DNA from: Aerococcaceae bacterium NML190073
GTDB lineage: Bacteria; Bacillota; Bacilli; Lactobacillales; Aerococcaceae
Direction of reading: 5' to 3'
Assembly: GCA_026131555.1 (NCBI GenBank)
Contig: JAMXJH010000006.1
Span: 1 to 64,000 of the forward strand
DNA length: 64,000 nucleotides
The translations under genes were made by a program, and so were the position numbers. Shown here in pieces: positions 52,876 through 61,451 of the stretch (the first letter of the stretch is position 1; each line of letters starts with the position of its first letter). The notes below the pieces were generated by a model. The model ran no database searches, was not told where the DNA came from, and saw nothing but the letters and a program-made list of their open reading frames with translations.

Positions 52876-55434
52876 ATGTTCAAAAAAATAACCCCTTACT
52901 TGCTGAATATCCTCTGGTTATTCAGCTTATTATTACTCATTGCATGGCTAGTTGGAATCGAACCCTTCGGTGAACATACAGTGCTGACCATTGATTTGAA
53001 GCAACAATATTTGGAGTTCTTCGGTTATTTCCGACATACATTGTTGGTACAACCCGACGCTTTCATGTACAGTTTTGCTAAAGGAATCGGTGGTAATATG
53101 TTAGGGTTGTGGGCGTATTATTTATTAAGTCCCTTCAACTTCCTATTTCTATGTGTGCCAATCATTTGGTTACCACAAATGATTGCGGTCGTTATCGTTC
53201 TGAAATTACTGGCGATGAGTTCCGGTTTCTTTTACTTTGTACGGCGGCAGTATCAACTTGACACGACAATGGCTATATTGTTTAGTTCTTGCTACGCACT
53301 ATCCGCCTATGTCGTCACTTATTACTCCAACGTCATGTGGCTCGATGCCTTAATTCTGTTGCCAATCGTCGCCGTCGGTTTACATCAACTTCTCCATCGG
53401 CAAAAATGGCAACTTTACACCGGTGTTCTTGCCTGCTTAATTATGACGAATTACTATATCGGTTACATGGTCTGCTTGTTCTTGGCTGTTTACGCTGTTT
53501 TTTCCTGGGGCGAGCAACATGAACAATGGGAGTGGCGCACATTTCGCCGCGATTACCTGCGCTTTGTCGGCTATTCCTTATTAGCTGTTGCCCTTTCCAG
53601 TATCGTCCTTGTCCCGACCTTTGCAGCACTCTTAACAAGTAAAGCGAACTATGCGCAAAGTGCGTGGAATTTAGATACTGCCTTTTCGCCAAGTGATATC
53701 TTCGCCAAAAGTTTCATCGGTAGCTTCAAGCTAGAAGAAATTCGTTACGGTAGCCCACAACTGTATGTCGGTCTATTCGCTGCTTTATTGAATGTCTATT
53801 ACTTCATTACTACGAACATTCGGCGCCATGAAAAGTTGATAGCAGGCGCAATACTAAGCATCTTCTATCTGGCGTTTCATTTCAAATTCATTGACCGCAT
53901 TTGGCATGGCGGACAATTTCCGGTTTGGTATCCTTTCCGTTTCTCTTTTCTGTGGTGTTTCTTTGTATTGATACTGGCGATTAAGGTATGGCAGAAGCGT
54001 GCTGAATTCCAATGGTATCGTCATGGAATTGCAACGCTGGTTTCACTCATTGCCTTGAGCTATTACTGGTTCCATGTTACCGACTATTCGTTTCTGACCC
54101 GCAATAAGATTGTGCTCTCTATTAGCTTAGTGCTTCTTTATGGCGTTGCGGTGCTTTTTGGGCGTCAGAAAGAACGACTACTTAATCTATTTCTACTATT
54201 CATCATTAGTGGTGAATTGGTAACCAATGCTTTTATCGTTCTGCCTAAGTTCGAATTGGCAAATGCTCAAGAAACGTACCAACAGTTGACGGCAATTCAA
54301 GCCGAAATTGCACAATTGCCCGAACAGCGTTTATTTAGTCGTACTTACAAAACATTTAACCGTTCGCGCAATGACGCTCTGTTGTTTGCCTATAATGGAC
54401 TCAGTCACTTTAGCTCCACCACTCAGACGAATACAACTCAATTATTTGCCGCTTTAGGCTTGGCACAAACCTCAACTTCCGCACATTATACCGGCGGGAC
54501 TTTATTTACAGATGATTTATTAGCGGTTGAACATCTACTGGCACTTCGCTACCCGAAAGAAGTCCCTTTGTACGCAACAGCCACCGATTTGGATATGCTT
54601 ATCTACCCTGCCGATTATCAGTCACAACATTTCATTCGTCGCCACAATGCCGACCATTTCGGTTTGGGAGTTGCTACCGGCGCACAGCTAACTGATATGG
54701 CATTTGTAGAGAATCAACCTATCTTAAATCAAGAAAGGCTCTTACAAACCATTGCCGATGACAGTCGTCCATACTTCGAAGAAGTTACATTGACACCGAC
54801 AAGCTTAACAAATTTAACTTTCAAAAAAGAACGTTACCACAAACTTACTAAAAACAAAGAAGCGAGTTTGACATATCAATTTGAAACGACCAGTGGTCAA
54901 CCTTACTATATTGTTTTGCCTAAAGCGTTGGGAAATAAACAAATTAAATTATATCTCAATGGCAAGCGCCTTATTTTCTATCCGAATTTTCTGGCGAATC
55001 AAGTCATTGCCATTAGTCATGGGCAAACGGGTGCGCAACAACTCGAAATAAGCATCCCGAAAGGTCAAATGTTACCTTTCGATGACTTGAAGCTTTACGC
55101 ATTCAATCAAACAGACTACGAGCAACTGACATTCAATCGTTTCGATATGACTTCCTTTGGCCACACTCGTATCGAAGGACAGATTGATATCGCTTCAAAC
55201 CAAGCGTATGTGCTCTTTTCGATTCCTTATGACAAAAACTGGCACGTGCAAATCAATCAGCAACCGGTGCAGACGCAAGCAGTTCTCAACGGTACTTTGC
55301 TTGCTGTTCCGGTCACAACCGGCAAGCAACAGATTACACTTTCTTATCGAGATAACAGTCTTCTTATCGGTGGAATCTGTTCGCTAACTGCTTTAGCAAT
55401 TTGTCTGCTAATCACTCGCCGTCAACACACTTAA
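52876..55434 (+). CDS. yfhO: YfhO family membrane protein (GT-C-like glycosyltransferase)
   Basis: 852 residues. About twelve membrane helices fill the first ~450 residues, including the family's LKQQYLEFFGYF, SFAKGIGGNMLGLWAYYLLSPFN and YYSNVMWLDALILLPIVAVGL segments. A large extracellular domain follows (about 460-825), and a last membrane helix closes the C-terminus. In related Firmicutes YfhO-type proteins act in glycosylation of lipoteichoic acid or wall polymers, and the partner DagK-like gene upstream supports a lipid-linked role. The exact sugar donor and acceptor are unknown. The length is normal for the family. Confidence 0.9.
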   Translation: MFKKITPYLLNILWLFSLLLLIAWLVGIEPFGEHTVLTIDLKQQYLEFFGYFRHTLLVQPDAFMYSFAKGIGGNMLGLWAYYLLSPFNFLFLCVPIIWLPQMIAVVIVLKLLAMSSGFFYFVRRQYQLDTTMAILFSSCYALSAYVVTYYSNVMWLDALILLPIVAVGLHQLLHRQKWQLYTGVLACLIMTNYYIGYMVCLFLAVYAVFSWGEQHEQWEWRTFRRDYLRFVGYSLLAVALSSIVLVPTFAALLTSKANYAQSAWNLDTAFSPSDIFAKSFIGSFKLEEIRYGSPQLYVGLFAALLNVYYFITTNIRRHEKLIAGAILSIFYLAFHFKFIDRIWHGGQFPVWYPFRFSFLWCFFVLILAIKVWQKRAEFQWYRHGIATLVSLIALSYYWFHVTDYSFLTRNKIVLSISLVLLYGVAVLFGRQKERLLNLFLLFIISGELVTNAFIVLPKFELANAQETYQQLTAIQAEIAQLPEQRLFSRTYKTFNRSRNDALLFAYNGLSHFSSTTQTNTTQLFAALGLAQTSTSAHYTGGTLFTDDLLAVEHLLALRYPKEVPLYATATDLDMLIYPADYQSQHFIRRHNADHFGLGVATGAQLTDMAFVENQPILNQERLLQTIADDSRPYFEEVTLTPTSLTNLTFKKERYHKLTKNKEASLTYQFETTSGQPYYIVLPKALGNKQIKLYLNGKRLIFYPNFLANQVIAISHGQTGAQQLEISIPKGQMLPFDDLKLYAFNQTDYEQLTFNRFDMTSFGHTRIEGQIDIASNQAYVLFSIPYDKNWHVQINQQPVQTQAVLNGTLLAVPVTTGKQQITLSYRDNSLLIGGICSLTALAICLLITRRQHT

Positions 55435-55438
55435 TCAC

Positions 55439-55496
55439 AAAAAACGCTTATAACAGCCTATGTCAATCGAGTTAGTAGGCTTTATAAGCGTTTTTT
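55439..55496. terminator. Bidirectional terminator between yfhO and the GDPD gene
   Basis: A long near-perfect stem (AAAACGCTTATAACAGCCTA / TAGGCTTTATAAGCGTTTT) flanked by A5 and T6 runs between convergent genes. Confidence 0.9.
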
Positions 55497-55509
55497 AGTA
55501 GTTAGACGT

Positions 55510-57282
55510 TTAGCTTCCCATATCAAGCAAGCGCATCAATTTGTCGGAATAGCTTGTTTCAGTGGACATATCGTGACGCAAAGTTCTTACCCTATCAGGA
55601 ACATCGGTAATAATTCCCGATATTGGTCGGTCCAAGTACTTTGTTATCTTGCTTTCATCATTGATGGTCCAAACATACACATCTTTCTGCTGTTGACGCG
55701 CCTGTTCCACTAGAAAGTTCCGATACGAGAAATCTTCAATGACGAAGAAATCCACATTATTATTAGCAAAAGAACCGAATTGAATCGGAATAACGTAACC
55801 GACCGTCATTTCCGGCGCTTGTTGATTGATTGCTTCCATCAACTTTAAGTCAAGCGACATGACGCGATATTGTTCTGCCACATTGAGTTCGCGCATTTTG
55901 TTAATGAACAATTCCGCGCAATTATTCGGTTCGGCTCCGTGTGGTTTCAATTCAACGAATAACTTTACATTTAAGTCTTTTGCCACTTGGACAAATGTTT
56001 CAAAGGACGGAACCGTACTGGTGAATCCGGCTTGCTGAATTGGCAAACCGATGATTTCATCCGCGGTCATATCTTTGACTTCTCGATTCACTTTAGCAAG
56101 GCGTTTCAAATTGTAGTCATGCATGACAACAAATTGGTGGTCTTTCGTCAATTGAATATCGACTTCGACACTGTCTGCCCCTTGATCCACTGCTGCTTTC
56201 AGTGCCTCAATTGAATTCTCTACACCGGCGCCGATGTAGCCTCGATGTGCAATAATCTCTTGCTTAGGATTCACTTCCCAGATATATAAACGCCATGCGT
56301 TCCAAGCGAAAGTTCCCATAACAAAGCCAGTAACGAATAAAGGAACCCATTTCGATTTGAATTTTGTTTCACGCTGATGATGCTTCAAAGTATGGGAATC
56401 CTGTCGCTCCTCCATGATGACTATCACAGCGGTCGTGATGACACCGATTTTTGTCAAAGCAGCAAAGAAAAAAATCACACTTTTCATCACCGTAAGCGCC
56501 ACAGCTTGCACTATAAAGTTATTGTCCATTGGATCCGCAAAGTAAACTGCAATGACAACAACCAAAATAATCGCGATGTTCAGAATGAATAACCATGCCT
56601 CATAAATTAAGATGGCGCCCATCCAGCGAAACATTCTGCTCTTCGACATTTGCCAACTACGTTTCACGCTTTGAAAGAAAGAGTCTTCCGTTATACTCAC
56701 TAGCGGAAAGGTAAAGAACAAGCGAACATTTAAGTAAATAAGTACTAGCGTTGAAAGGATGACACCGACTAGTCCAACAGGTGTCTTTATAAATTCTCCC
56801 ACAATGAAATCCGGAATATAAAGTCGCTCGGTCAAAGTCGATGCTAATCCTGCGCCCGCCAATGGAATCGTCAGAATTAAATACAAGACAAACGAAACGA
56901 AATCAATGAGACGCATTTTTTTGAGGCGAATAAAGGCATGTTTCAAAATCGTTCGCCATGAAAAATGTGTATCCACCTGTTTGGCATAAATCATTAGTGT
57001 CAGTACCGAAAATTCCAAAAACATCAAGAACGCCAAGCCGACGAAATAAGCAATAATAGCAACCATACTCCATGGATTTGTCATCACAACCAAGAAATTA
57101 TGTTGGTCAACATTCGCTTGTCGCGCAGCCAATAGCACTAAATCAAATAATTCGGAAAGAAGCCATACCCCTCCGAACATTAGGAATAATTGTAACATTG
57201 ACGCTGTAAAGATATATGTAAACTTATATTGATTGACATTGCGTCGCACTTGCCGAAACAATTGTCGGCTATTCAGAATCAC
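55510..57282 (-). CDS. Membrane-anchored glycerophosphodiester phosphodiesterase
   Basis: 590 residues. The first ~320 are a polytopic membrane domain (about eight helices, glycerophosphoryl diester phosphodiesterase membrane type). The GDPD TIM barrel starts at IIAHRGYIGAGVENSIEALKAA (about 337-358), with SVEVDIQLTKDHQFVVMHDYNLKRLA supplying the acidic pair and second His. KLFVELKPHG and VYVWTINDESKI complete the active-site strands. The barrel should face outside and cleave glycerophosphodiesters, perhaps teichoic acid or lipid-derived. The GTG start at 57282 has GGAGGG 8 nt upstream. Confidence 0.94.
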   Translation of the reverse strand: MILNSRQLFRQVRRNVNQYKFTYIFTASMLQLFLMFGGVWLLSELFDLVLLAARQANVDQHNFLVVMTNPWSMVAIIAYFVGLAFLMFLEFSVLTLMIYAKQVDTHFSWRTILKHAFIRLKKMRLIDFVSFVLYLILTIPLAGAGLASTLTERLYIPDFIVGEFIKTPVGLVGVILSTLVLIYLNVRLFFTFPLVSITEDSFFQSVKRSWQMSKSRMFRWMGAILIYEAWLFILNIAIILVVVIAVYFADPMDNNFIVQAVALTVMKSVIFFFAALTKIGVITTAVIVIMEERQDSHTLKHHQRETKFKSKWVPLFVTGFVMGTFAWNAWRLYIWEVNPKQEIIAHRGYIGAGVENSIEALKAAVDQGADSVEVDIQLTKDHQFVVMHDYNLKRLAKVNREVKDMTADEIIGLPIQQAGFTSTVPSFETFVQVAKDLNVKLFVELKPHGAEPNNCAELFINKMRELNVAEQYRVMSLDLKLMEAINQQAPEMTVGYVIPIQFGSFANNNVDFFVIEDFSYRNFLVEQARQQQKDVYVWTINDESKITKYLDRPISGIITDVPDRVRTLRHDMSTETSYSDKLMRLLDMGS

Positions 57283-57301
57283 AACTTTCTCCCTCCTTAT
57301 T

Positions 57302-57340
57302 CAAGCAAAAAAGGCTAAGAATGATATTCTTTAGCCCTTT
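57302..57340 (-). terminator. Terminator of upp
   Basis: A stem of about 14 bp with one bulge/mismatch pair (57309-57322 with 57326-57340) and a 3-nt loop, followed on the minus strand by T runs, 60 bp past the upp stop. Confidence 0.75.
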
Positions 57341-57399
57341 TATAATCACTTATTCATTTCCGCCAAACATCTGCCTACAACATGAAGTTGCCTTTCAGA

Positions 57400-58038
57400 T
57401 TATTTCGTACCGAAAATTCTGTCTCCGGCATCGCCCAATCCCGGTAAAATATAACCTTTCTCATTGAGGCATTCGTCGAGCGCTGCCATATAAATATCCA
57501 CTTCCGGATGTGCTTCTTGTAAAGCTTTCACACCTTCAGGTGCTGCAACCAAGCAAACGAATGTGATATTTTCAGGGATTACATTGTATTTTTCAATCAA
57601 TAGGTCGAGCGCCGCAATGGCAGATCCTCCTGTTGCTAACATCGGGTCTACAACGAACAGTTGACGGTCACTTACATCTTGCGGTAATTTAGAGAAATAT
57701 TCAACCGGCTCTAATGTGTCATGATCGCGGTACATTCCAATATGTCCGACACGAGCAGCCGGTACTAAGTCTAAGATACCGTCTACCATTCCTAATCCTG
57801 CACGCAAAATCGGAATAATCGCCAATTTCTTACCAGCAATTTGCTTTTGCACGGATTTCACTAATGGTGTTTCGATTTCAACCTCTTCAAGCGGTAAGTC
57901 GCGCGTAATTTCATACGCCATTAACATACCGATTTCATTTGTTACTTCTCGAAACTCTTTTGTCGAGGTGTTTTTGTCACGAATAATCGTTAACTTGTGT
58001 CGAATCAACGGGTGATCCATTACTACACATTTAGCCAT
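57400..58038 (-). CDS. upp: Uracil phosphoribosyltransferase
   Basis: A 212-residue salvage enzyme making UMP from uracil and PRPP. The PRPP loop is [16 protein letters not shown] (about 128-143). [12 protein letters not shown] and the C-terminal uracil-binding [17 protein letters not shown] are fully conserved. The ATG at 58038 is 7 nt from AGGAGG; the ATG two codons earlier touches that site. It follows the acetyltransferase gene after 170 bp on the same strand; the glyA-upp neighbourhood is common in Firmicutes. It complements the nucleoside importer encoded at 24.6-31 kb. Confidence 0.98.
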   Translation of the reverse strand: MAKCVVMDHPLIRHKLTIIRDKNTSTKEFREVTNEIGMLMAYEITRDLPLEEVEIETPLVKSVQKQIAGKKLAIIPILRAGLGMVDGILDLVPAARVGHIGMYRDHDTLEPVEYFSKLPQDVSDRQLFVVDPMLATGGSAIAALDLLIEKYNVIPENITFVCLVAAPEGVKALQEAHPEVDIYMAALDECLNEKGYILPGLGDAGDRIFGTK

Positions 58039-58208
58039 TTTCATTCCTCCTAAAAATTTTTTATCCTAACTATTATACTCCAAAAAACACACTTTGTGGC
58101 ATAAAAATTTAATAAATTTGCAAATCAATCGGAGAATCGCAACGATTATACTCGTTCATGTCAGTTGCCATACGAATTGCTCGCACTAAACAGCACCTTT
58201 TCGTCGTT

Positions 58209-58640
58209 TCACGATTTAATCATATCTATGTGCGGAATGTCGTCTTCTAAATAAACATCAGATACTGCTTTAAAGCCGAATTCAGCATAGAATTTCTCTA
58301 AATATGCTTGCGCTTGTGCGTGAACCGGAAGGTTCGGGAAGTGCTGTTGACAAACTTCTAAGGCATGCGCCACTAATGTTTTGCCCAAACCTGTTTGGCG
58401 ATACGGTTGCGCCACTAAGACGCGACCTAAATGCACACAAGTATCTTCAGGAATCAAACGGCAATAAGCAGCAATGCCTTCTTCCCCCCATTGAAAAATA
58501 TGTAAACTTTGTGTGTCTAACATATCTACTTCAGGGTACGGGCATTTTTGCTCAACGACAAATACTTCAACACGTGCTAAATAAATTGCATGCAATTCGG
58601 CTGTTGTCAATTCGTCGAAACATTTAGTCATCCATGTCAT
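58209..58640 (-). CDS. GNAT acetyltransferase, ElaA family
   Basis: 143 residues of the ElaA branch of GNAT enzymes. The N-terminal LTTAELHAIYLARVEVFVVEQKCPYPEVD is typical, and so is the acetyl-CoA loop LGRVLVAQPYRQTGLGKTLVAHAL (about 72-95). AQAYLEKFYAEFGFKAVSDVYLEDDIPHIDM closes the protein. The ATG at 58640 follows AAAGGA by 8 nt, just after the glyA stop at 58646, so the two genes are coupled. The acceptor substrate of ElaA proteins is not established. Confidence 0.92.
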   Translation of the reverse strand: MTWMTKCFDELTTAELHAIYLARVEVFVVEQKCPYPEVDMLDTQSLHIFQWGEEGIAAYCRLIPEDTCVHLGRVLVAQPYRQTGLGKTLVAHALEVCQQHFPNLPVHAQAQAYLEKFYAEFGFKAVSDVYLEDDIPHIDMIKS

Positions 58641-58645
58641 TTCAA

Positions 58646-59881
58646 TCATCCTTTCCAAAGTGGACGGTCTTTCATCAATGCTTTCACGCGTTGGTGAATT
58701 TGTGGCAAATCGCTCTCAGGTGCTTGTAACGCCTCAATAATCAATTGTGCCACTTGGCGTGCGTCTTCTTCTTTACAGCCTCGCGTTGTAATTGCAGCTG
58801 TTCCAATTCGGATACCGCTTGTTTGCACGAATGATTTCTGATCATTTGGAATCGAATTTTTGTTAACTGTAATACCGACTTTATCTAATCTTTCTTGCGC
58901 CCATTTGCCTGTGACATCTTCGCCCAAAGCGGTCACATCGACCATGAATAGGTGATTGTCACTTCCTTGAGAAACGACTCGTAACGGACTCTTCAAGAAT
59001 TCTTCGACCATTGCCTTCGTGTTGCGAATAATCTGCGCTGCGTATTCTTTGAATGCCGGTTGCAATGCTTCATGTAAGGCAACGGCTTTTGCAGCGATAA
59101 CATGTTCTAGCGGACCACCTTGAATTCCCGGGAAGATAGCACTATTTAATTTTTTAGCATGTTCCGCTTTCGCCAAAATCAATCCGCCACGCGGTCCGCG
59201 TAATGTTTTGTGTGTAGTCGTTGTTACTACGTCAGCGAATGGAACTGGATTTTGATGCAAGCCTGCTGCTACTAAACCAGCAATATGTGCCATATCCACG
59301 AAATAAATGGCACCAACTTTTTTGGCAATTTCGCCGATACGTTGGAAATCAATTTCGCGTGAGTAAGCACTTGCACCGGCAATAATCATCTTCGGTTGAC
59401 ATTCAATGGCGATTGCTTCCAATTTATCATAATCAAGCAATTCTGTGACGGGATCTACGCCATAACTATACATTTCGTAAGATTGTCCACTAAAGTTAAC
59501 AGGAGAGCCGTGTGTCAAATGACCACCTTGCGATAAATCCATTCCTAATACGCGATCGCCTACCTCTAAAAATGCGCGATAAACCGCCATATTGGCGCTA
59601 GAACCTGAATGAGGTTGAACATTGGCATATTCTGCACCGAACAATTCTTTTGCACGGTCAATCGCCGCTTGTTCAATCACGTCGACATACTCACATCCGC
59701 CGTAATAGCGACGGCTGGGGTACCCTTCAGCATATTTGTTCGTCAAAATACTCCCTTGAGCAGCCAACACATCCGGCGAAACGAAATTCTCCGAAGCGAT
59801 TAGCTCAATTCCTTCCAATTGACGTTTGTGTTCCTTCTCAATTGTCTCAAAAACCAACGTGTCCTTCACATAATTTGTCAT
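58646..59881 (-). CDS. glyA: Serine hydroxymethyltransferase
   Basis: A 411-residue PLP enzyme that converts serine and tetrahydrofolate to glycine and methylene-THF, the main one-carbon source. The PLP lysine is in [18 protein letters not shown] (about residue 228). [41 protein letters not shown] near the N-terminus and [11 protein letters not shown] are conserved. The ATG at 59881 lies 9 nt after GGGAGG; the ATG three codons earlier is adjacent to that site. It is followed directly by the GNAT gene and, further on, upp. Confidence 0.97.
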   Translation of the reverse strand: MTNYVKDTLVFETIEKEHKRQLEGIELIASENFVSPDVLAAQGSILTNKYAEGYPSRRYYGGCEYVDVIEQAAIDRAKELFGAEYANVQPHSGSSANMAVYRAFLEVGDRVLGMDLSQGGHLTHGSPVNFSGQSYEMYSYGVDPVTELLDYDKLEAIAIECQPKMIIAGASAYSREIDFQRIGEIAKKVGAIYFVDMAHIAGLVAAGLHQNPVPFADVVTTTTHKTLRGPRGGLILAKAEHAKKLNSAIFPGIQGGPLEHVIAAKAVALHEALQPAFKEYAAQIIRNTKAMVEEFLKSPLRVVSQGSDNHLFMVDVTALGEDVTGKWAQERLDKVGITVNKNSIPNDQKSFVQTSGIRIGTAAITTRGCKEEDARQVAQLIIEALQAPESDLPQIHQRVKALMKDRPLWKG

Positions 59882-59931
59882 CAATGTCATCCTCCCGTTT
59901 ATTGTGGCGAACTGTCAAATTACAACAGATG

Positions 59932-61269
59932 TTACACTTCTCTTTGCGATAATAATACCCCAATGATTAAGCCAATACAAGCAGGTAATACCCAACCCAT
60001 ACCAATATCGAAGAATGGCAAATATTTTTCTCCTAAATGAATCGCCGCTTGACCGAAACCTGATAATTTCAAGAAATCCGGTGAGCTCTTCAACGCATCA
60101 ATCAATGCCGCGACAATCGTGAAATAAATCGTCCAACGATACACGGAACGCTTGCTTTTAAATAATTTATCCGCCAATGCCAATAATACTAAGACTATTG
60201 TCAATGGGTACAAGAACATCAAGACCGGAATGGAATACACAATAATATTTGTCAGACCGACATTTGCAAATATTGCCGGGAAAATTGTTGCCGCCGCCAA
60301 AAAGGTCTTGTATGCCACGCTCGGAAACATTTCCGAAAAAGCTTCCGATACAGCCGTCAATAAGCCGACTGCCGTCTTCAAACATCCGAAGAAAATAATC
60401 AACGCCAATAACAAACTTCCGGCTGTTCCTAAATAATGTTGCGCGATTTGAGCTAAAGCAATACCACCATTTTCACTGATGGCAAACTTACCTAAACTGG
60501 TTGTCCCCGCATAAGCCAATAAACAGTATAATACTCCCATCAAAAGTACGCTGATTGCGCCTGATTTAATCGTATCCTTGGCTACTTGAGTCGGTTGTGT
60601 GACACCTAAGCCACGAATCGTTGAAATAACAATGATGCCGAATGCTGCCATCGCCAAAGCATCCAAAGTATTATAACCTTCCAAAATCCCCGTGAATACA
60701 GGATTGCTTTGGTACGCTGCTTGAACCGGTGCATCGCTGACACTGCCGATAGGATTCAATACCACTTGGATTAACAAGGCACCTAACACTACCAAGAAGA
60801 TAGGATTCAATATTTTCCCGATATAACTTAATAATTTCGTTGGATTTTTCGCCAAAAACCATGCGACAATAAAGAAAAAGAGTGAATAAATAGCTAGAAA
60901 CAAGCTGGATTGCGCTTCAGGAACGAACGGTGCAATGCCGATTTGATACGATGTTGTCGCTAATCTCGGAATCGCAAAGAAAGGACCAATCGCTAAGTAA
61001 AGCAATAAAGTAAATGTCATGGCGAAATGATGCCCTACACGTGATGCTAAATGGTAAACACTCTTACTTTCCGAAATTCCCATTGCAATAATGGCTAGAA
61101 ATGGCAACCCAATTGCCGAAATTAAGAAACCGGCGGTTGCCCACCAAACGGCGCTCCCCGCTTCTTGTCCTAAATGTACAGGAAAGATTAAATTTCCGGC
61201 ACCAAATAACATTCCGAATAACATTGAGCCTATAAAGGCGTAATCTTTTTTACACAGTTTTTCTTTCAT
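59932..61269 (-). CDS. brnQ: Branched-chain amino acid:cation symporter
   Basis: A 445-residue LIVCS-family transporter importing Leu, Ile or Val with a cation. Twelve membrane helices are recognisable. IGSMLFGMLFGAGNLIFPVHLGQEAG is the family's opening signature, followed by GLPFLAIIAMGISES, GPFFAIPRLATTSYQIG and GYNTLDALAMAAFGIIVI. The ATG follows AAGGAG by 8 nt. The gene lies 50 bp upstream of glyA on the same strand. Confidence 0.95.
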   Translation of the reverse strand: MKEKLCKKDYAFIGSMLFGMLFGAGNLIFPVHLGQEAGSAVWWATAGFLISAIGLPFLAIIAMGISESKSVYHLASRVGHHFAMTFTLLLYLAIGPFFAIPRLATTSYQIGIAPFVPEAQSSLFLAIYSLFFFIVAWFLAKNPTKLLSYIGKILNPIFLVVLGALLIQVVLNPIGSVSDAPVQAAYQSNPVFTGILEGYNTLDALAMAAFGIIVISTIRGLGVTQPTQVAKDTIKSGAISVLLMGVLYCLLAYAGTTSLGKFAISENGGIALAQIAQHYLGTAGSLLLALIIFFGCLKTAVGLLTAVSEAFSEMFPSVAYKTFLAAATIFPAIFANVGLTNIIVYSIPVLMFLYPLTIVLVLLALADKLFKSKRSVYRWTIYFTIVAALIDALKSSPDFLKLSGFGQAAIHLGEKYLPFFDIGMGWVLPACIGLIIGVLLSQREV

Positions 61270-61383
61270 AAATTCATCTCCTTAATCCCCTAATTTTGTA
61301 TGCAAGTTGTTGCATGTGTCAAACTATACACAGCTTTCCTCTGCCTGACAAGTCTTTTTATTTGATTTTTCTCATTTTCACAC

Positions 61384-61430
61384 AAAAAACGTACCCGACT
61401 TCATGTGATACACATTTCGTCAAGTACGTT
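61384..61430 (-). terminator. Terminator of the glg operon
   Basis: A 12-bp stem with two wobble pairs (61388-61399 with 61419-61430) and an inner ATGTG/CACAT hairpin, followed on the minus strand by TTTTG, 22 bp past the glgP stop. Confidence 0.75.
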
Positions 61431-61451
61431 GACAATATTAGTTGAGAAACC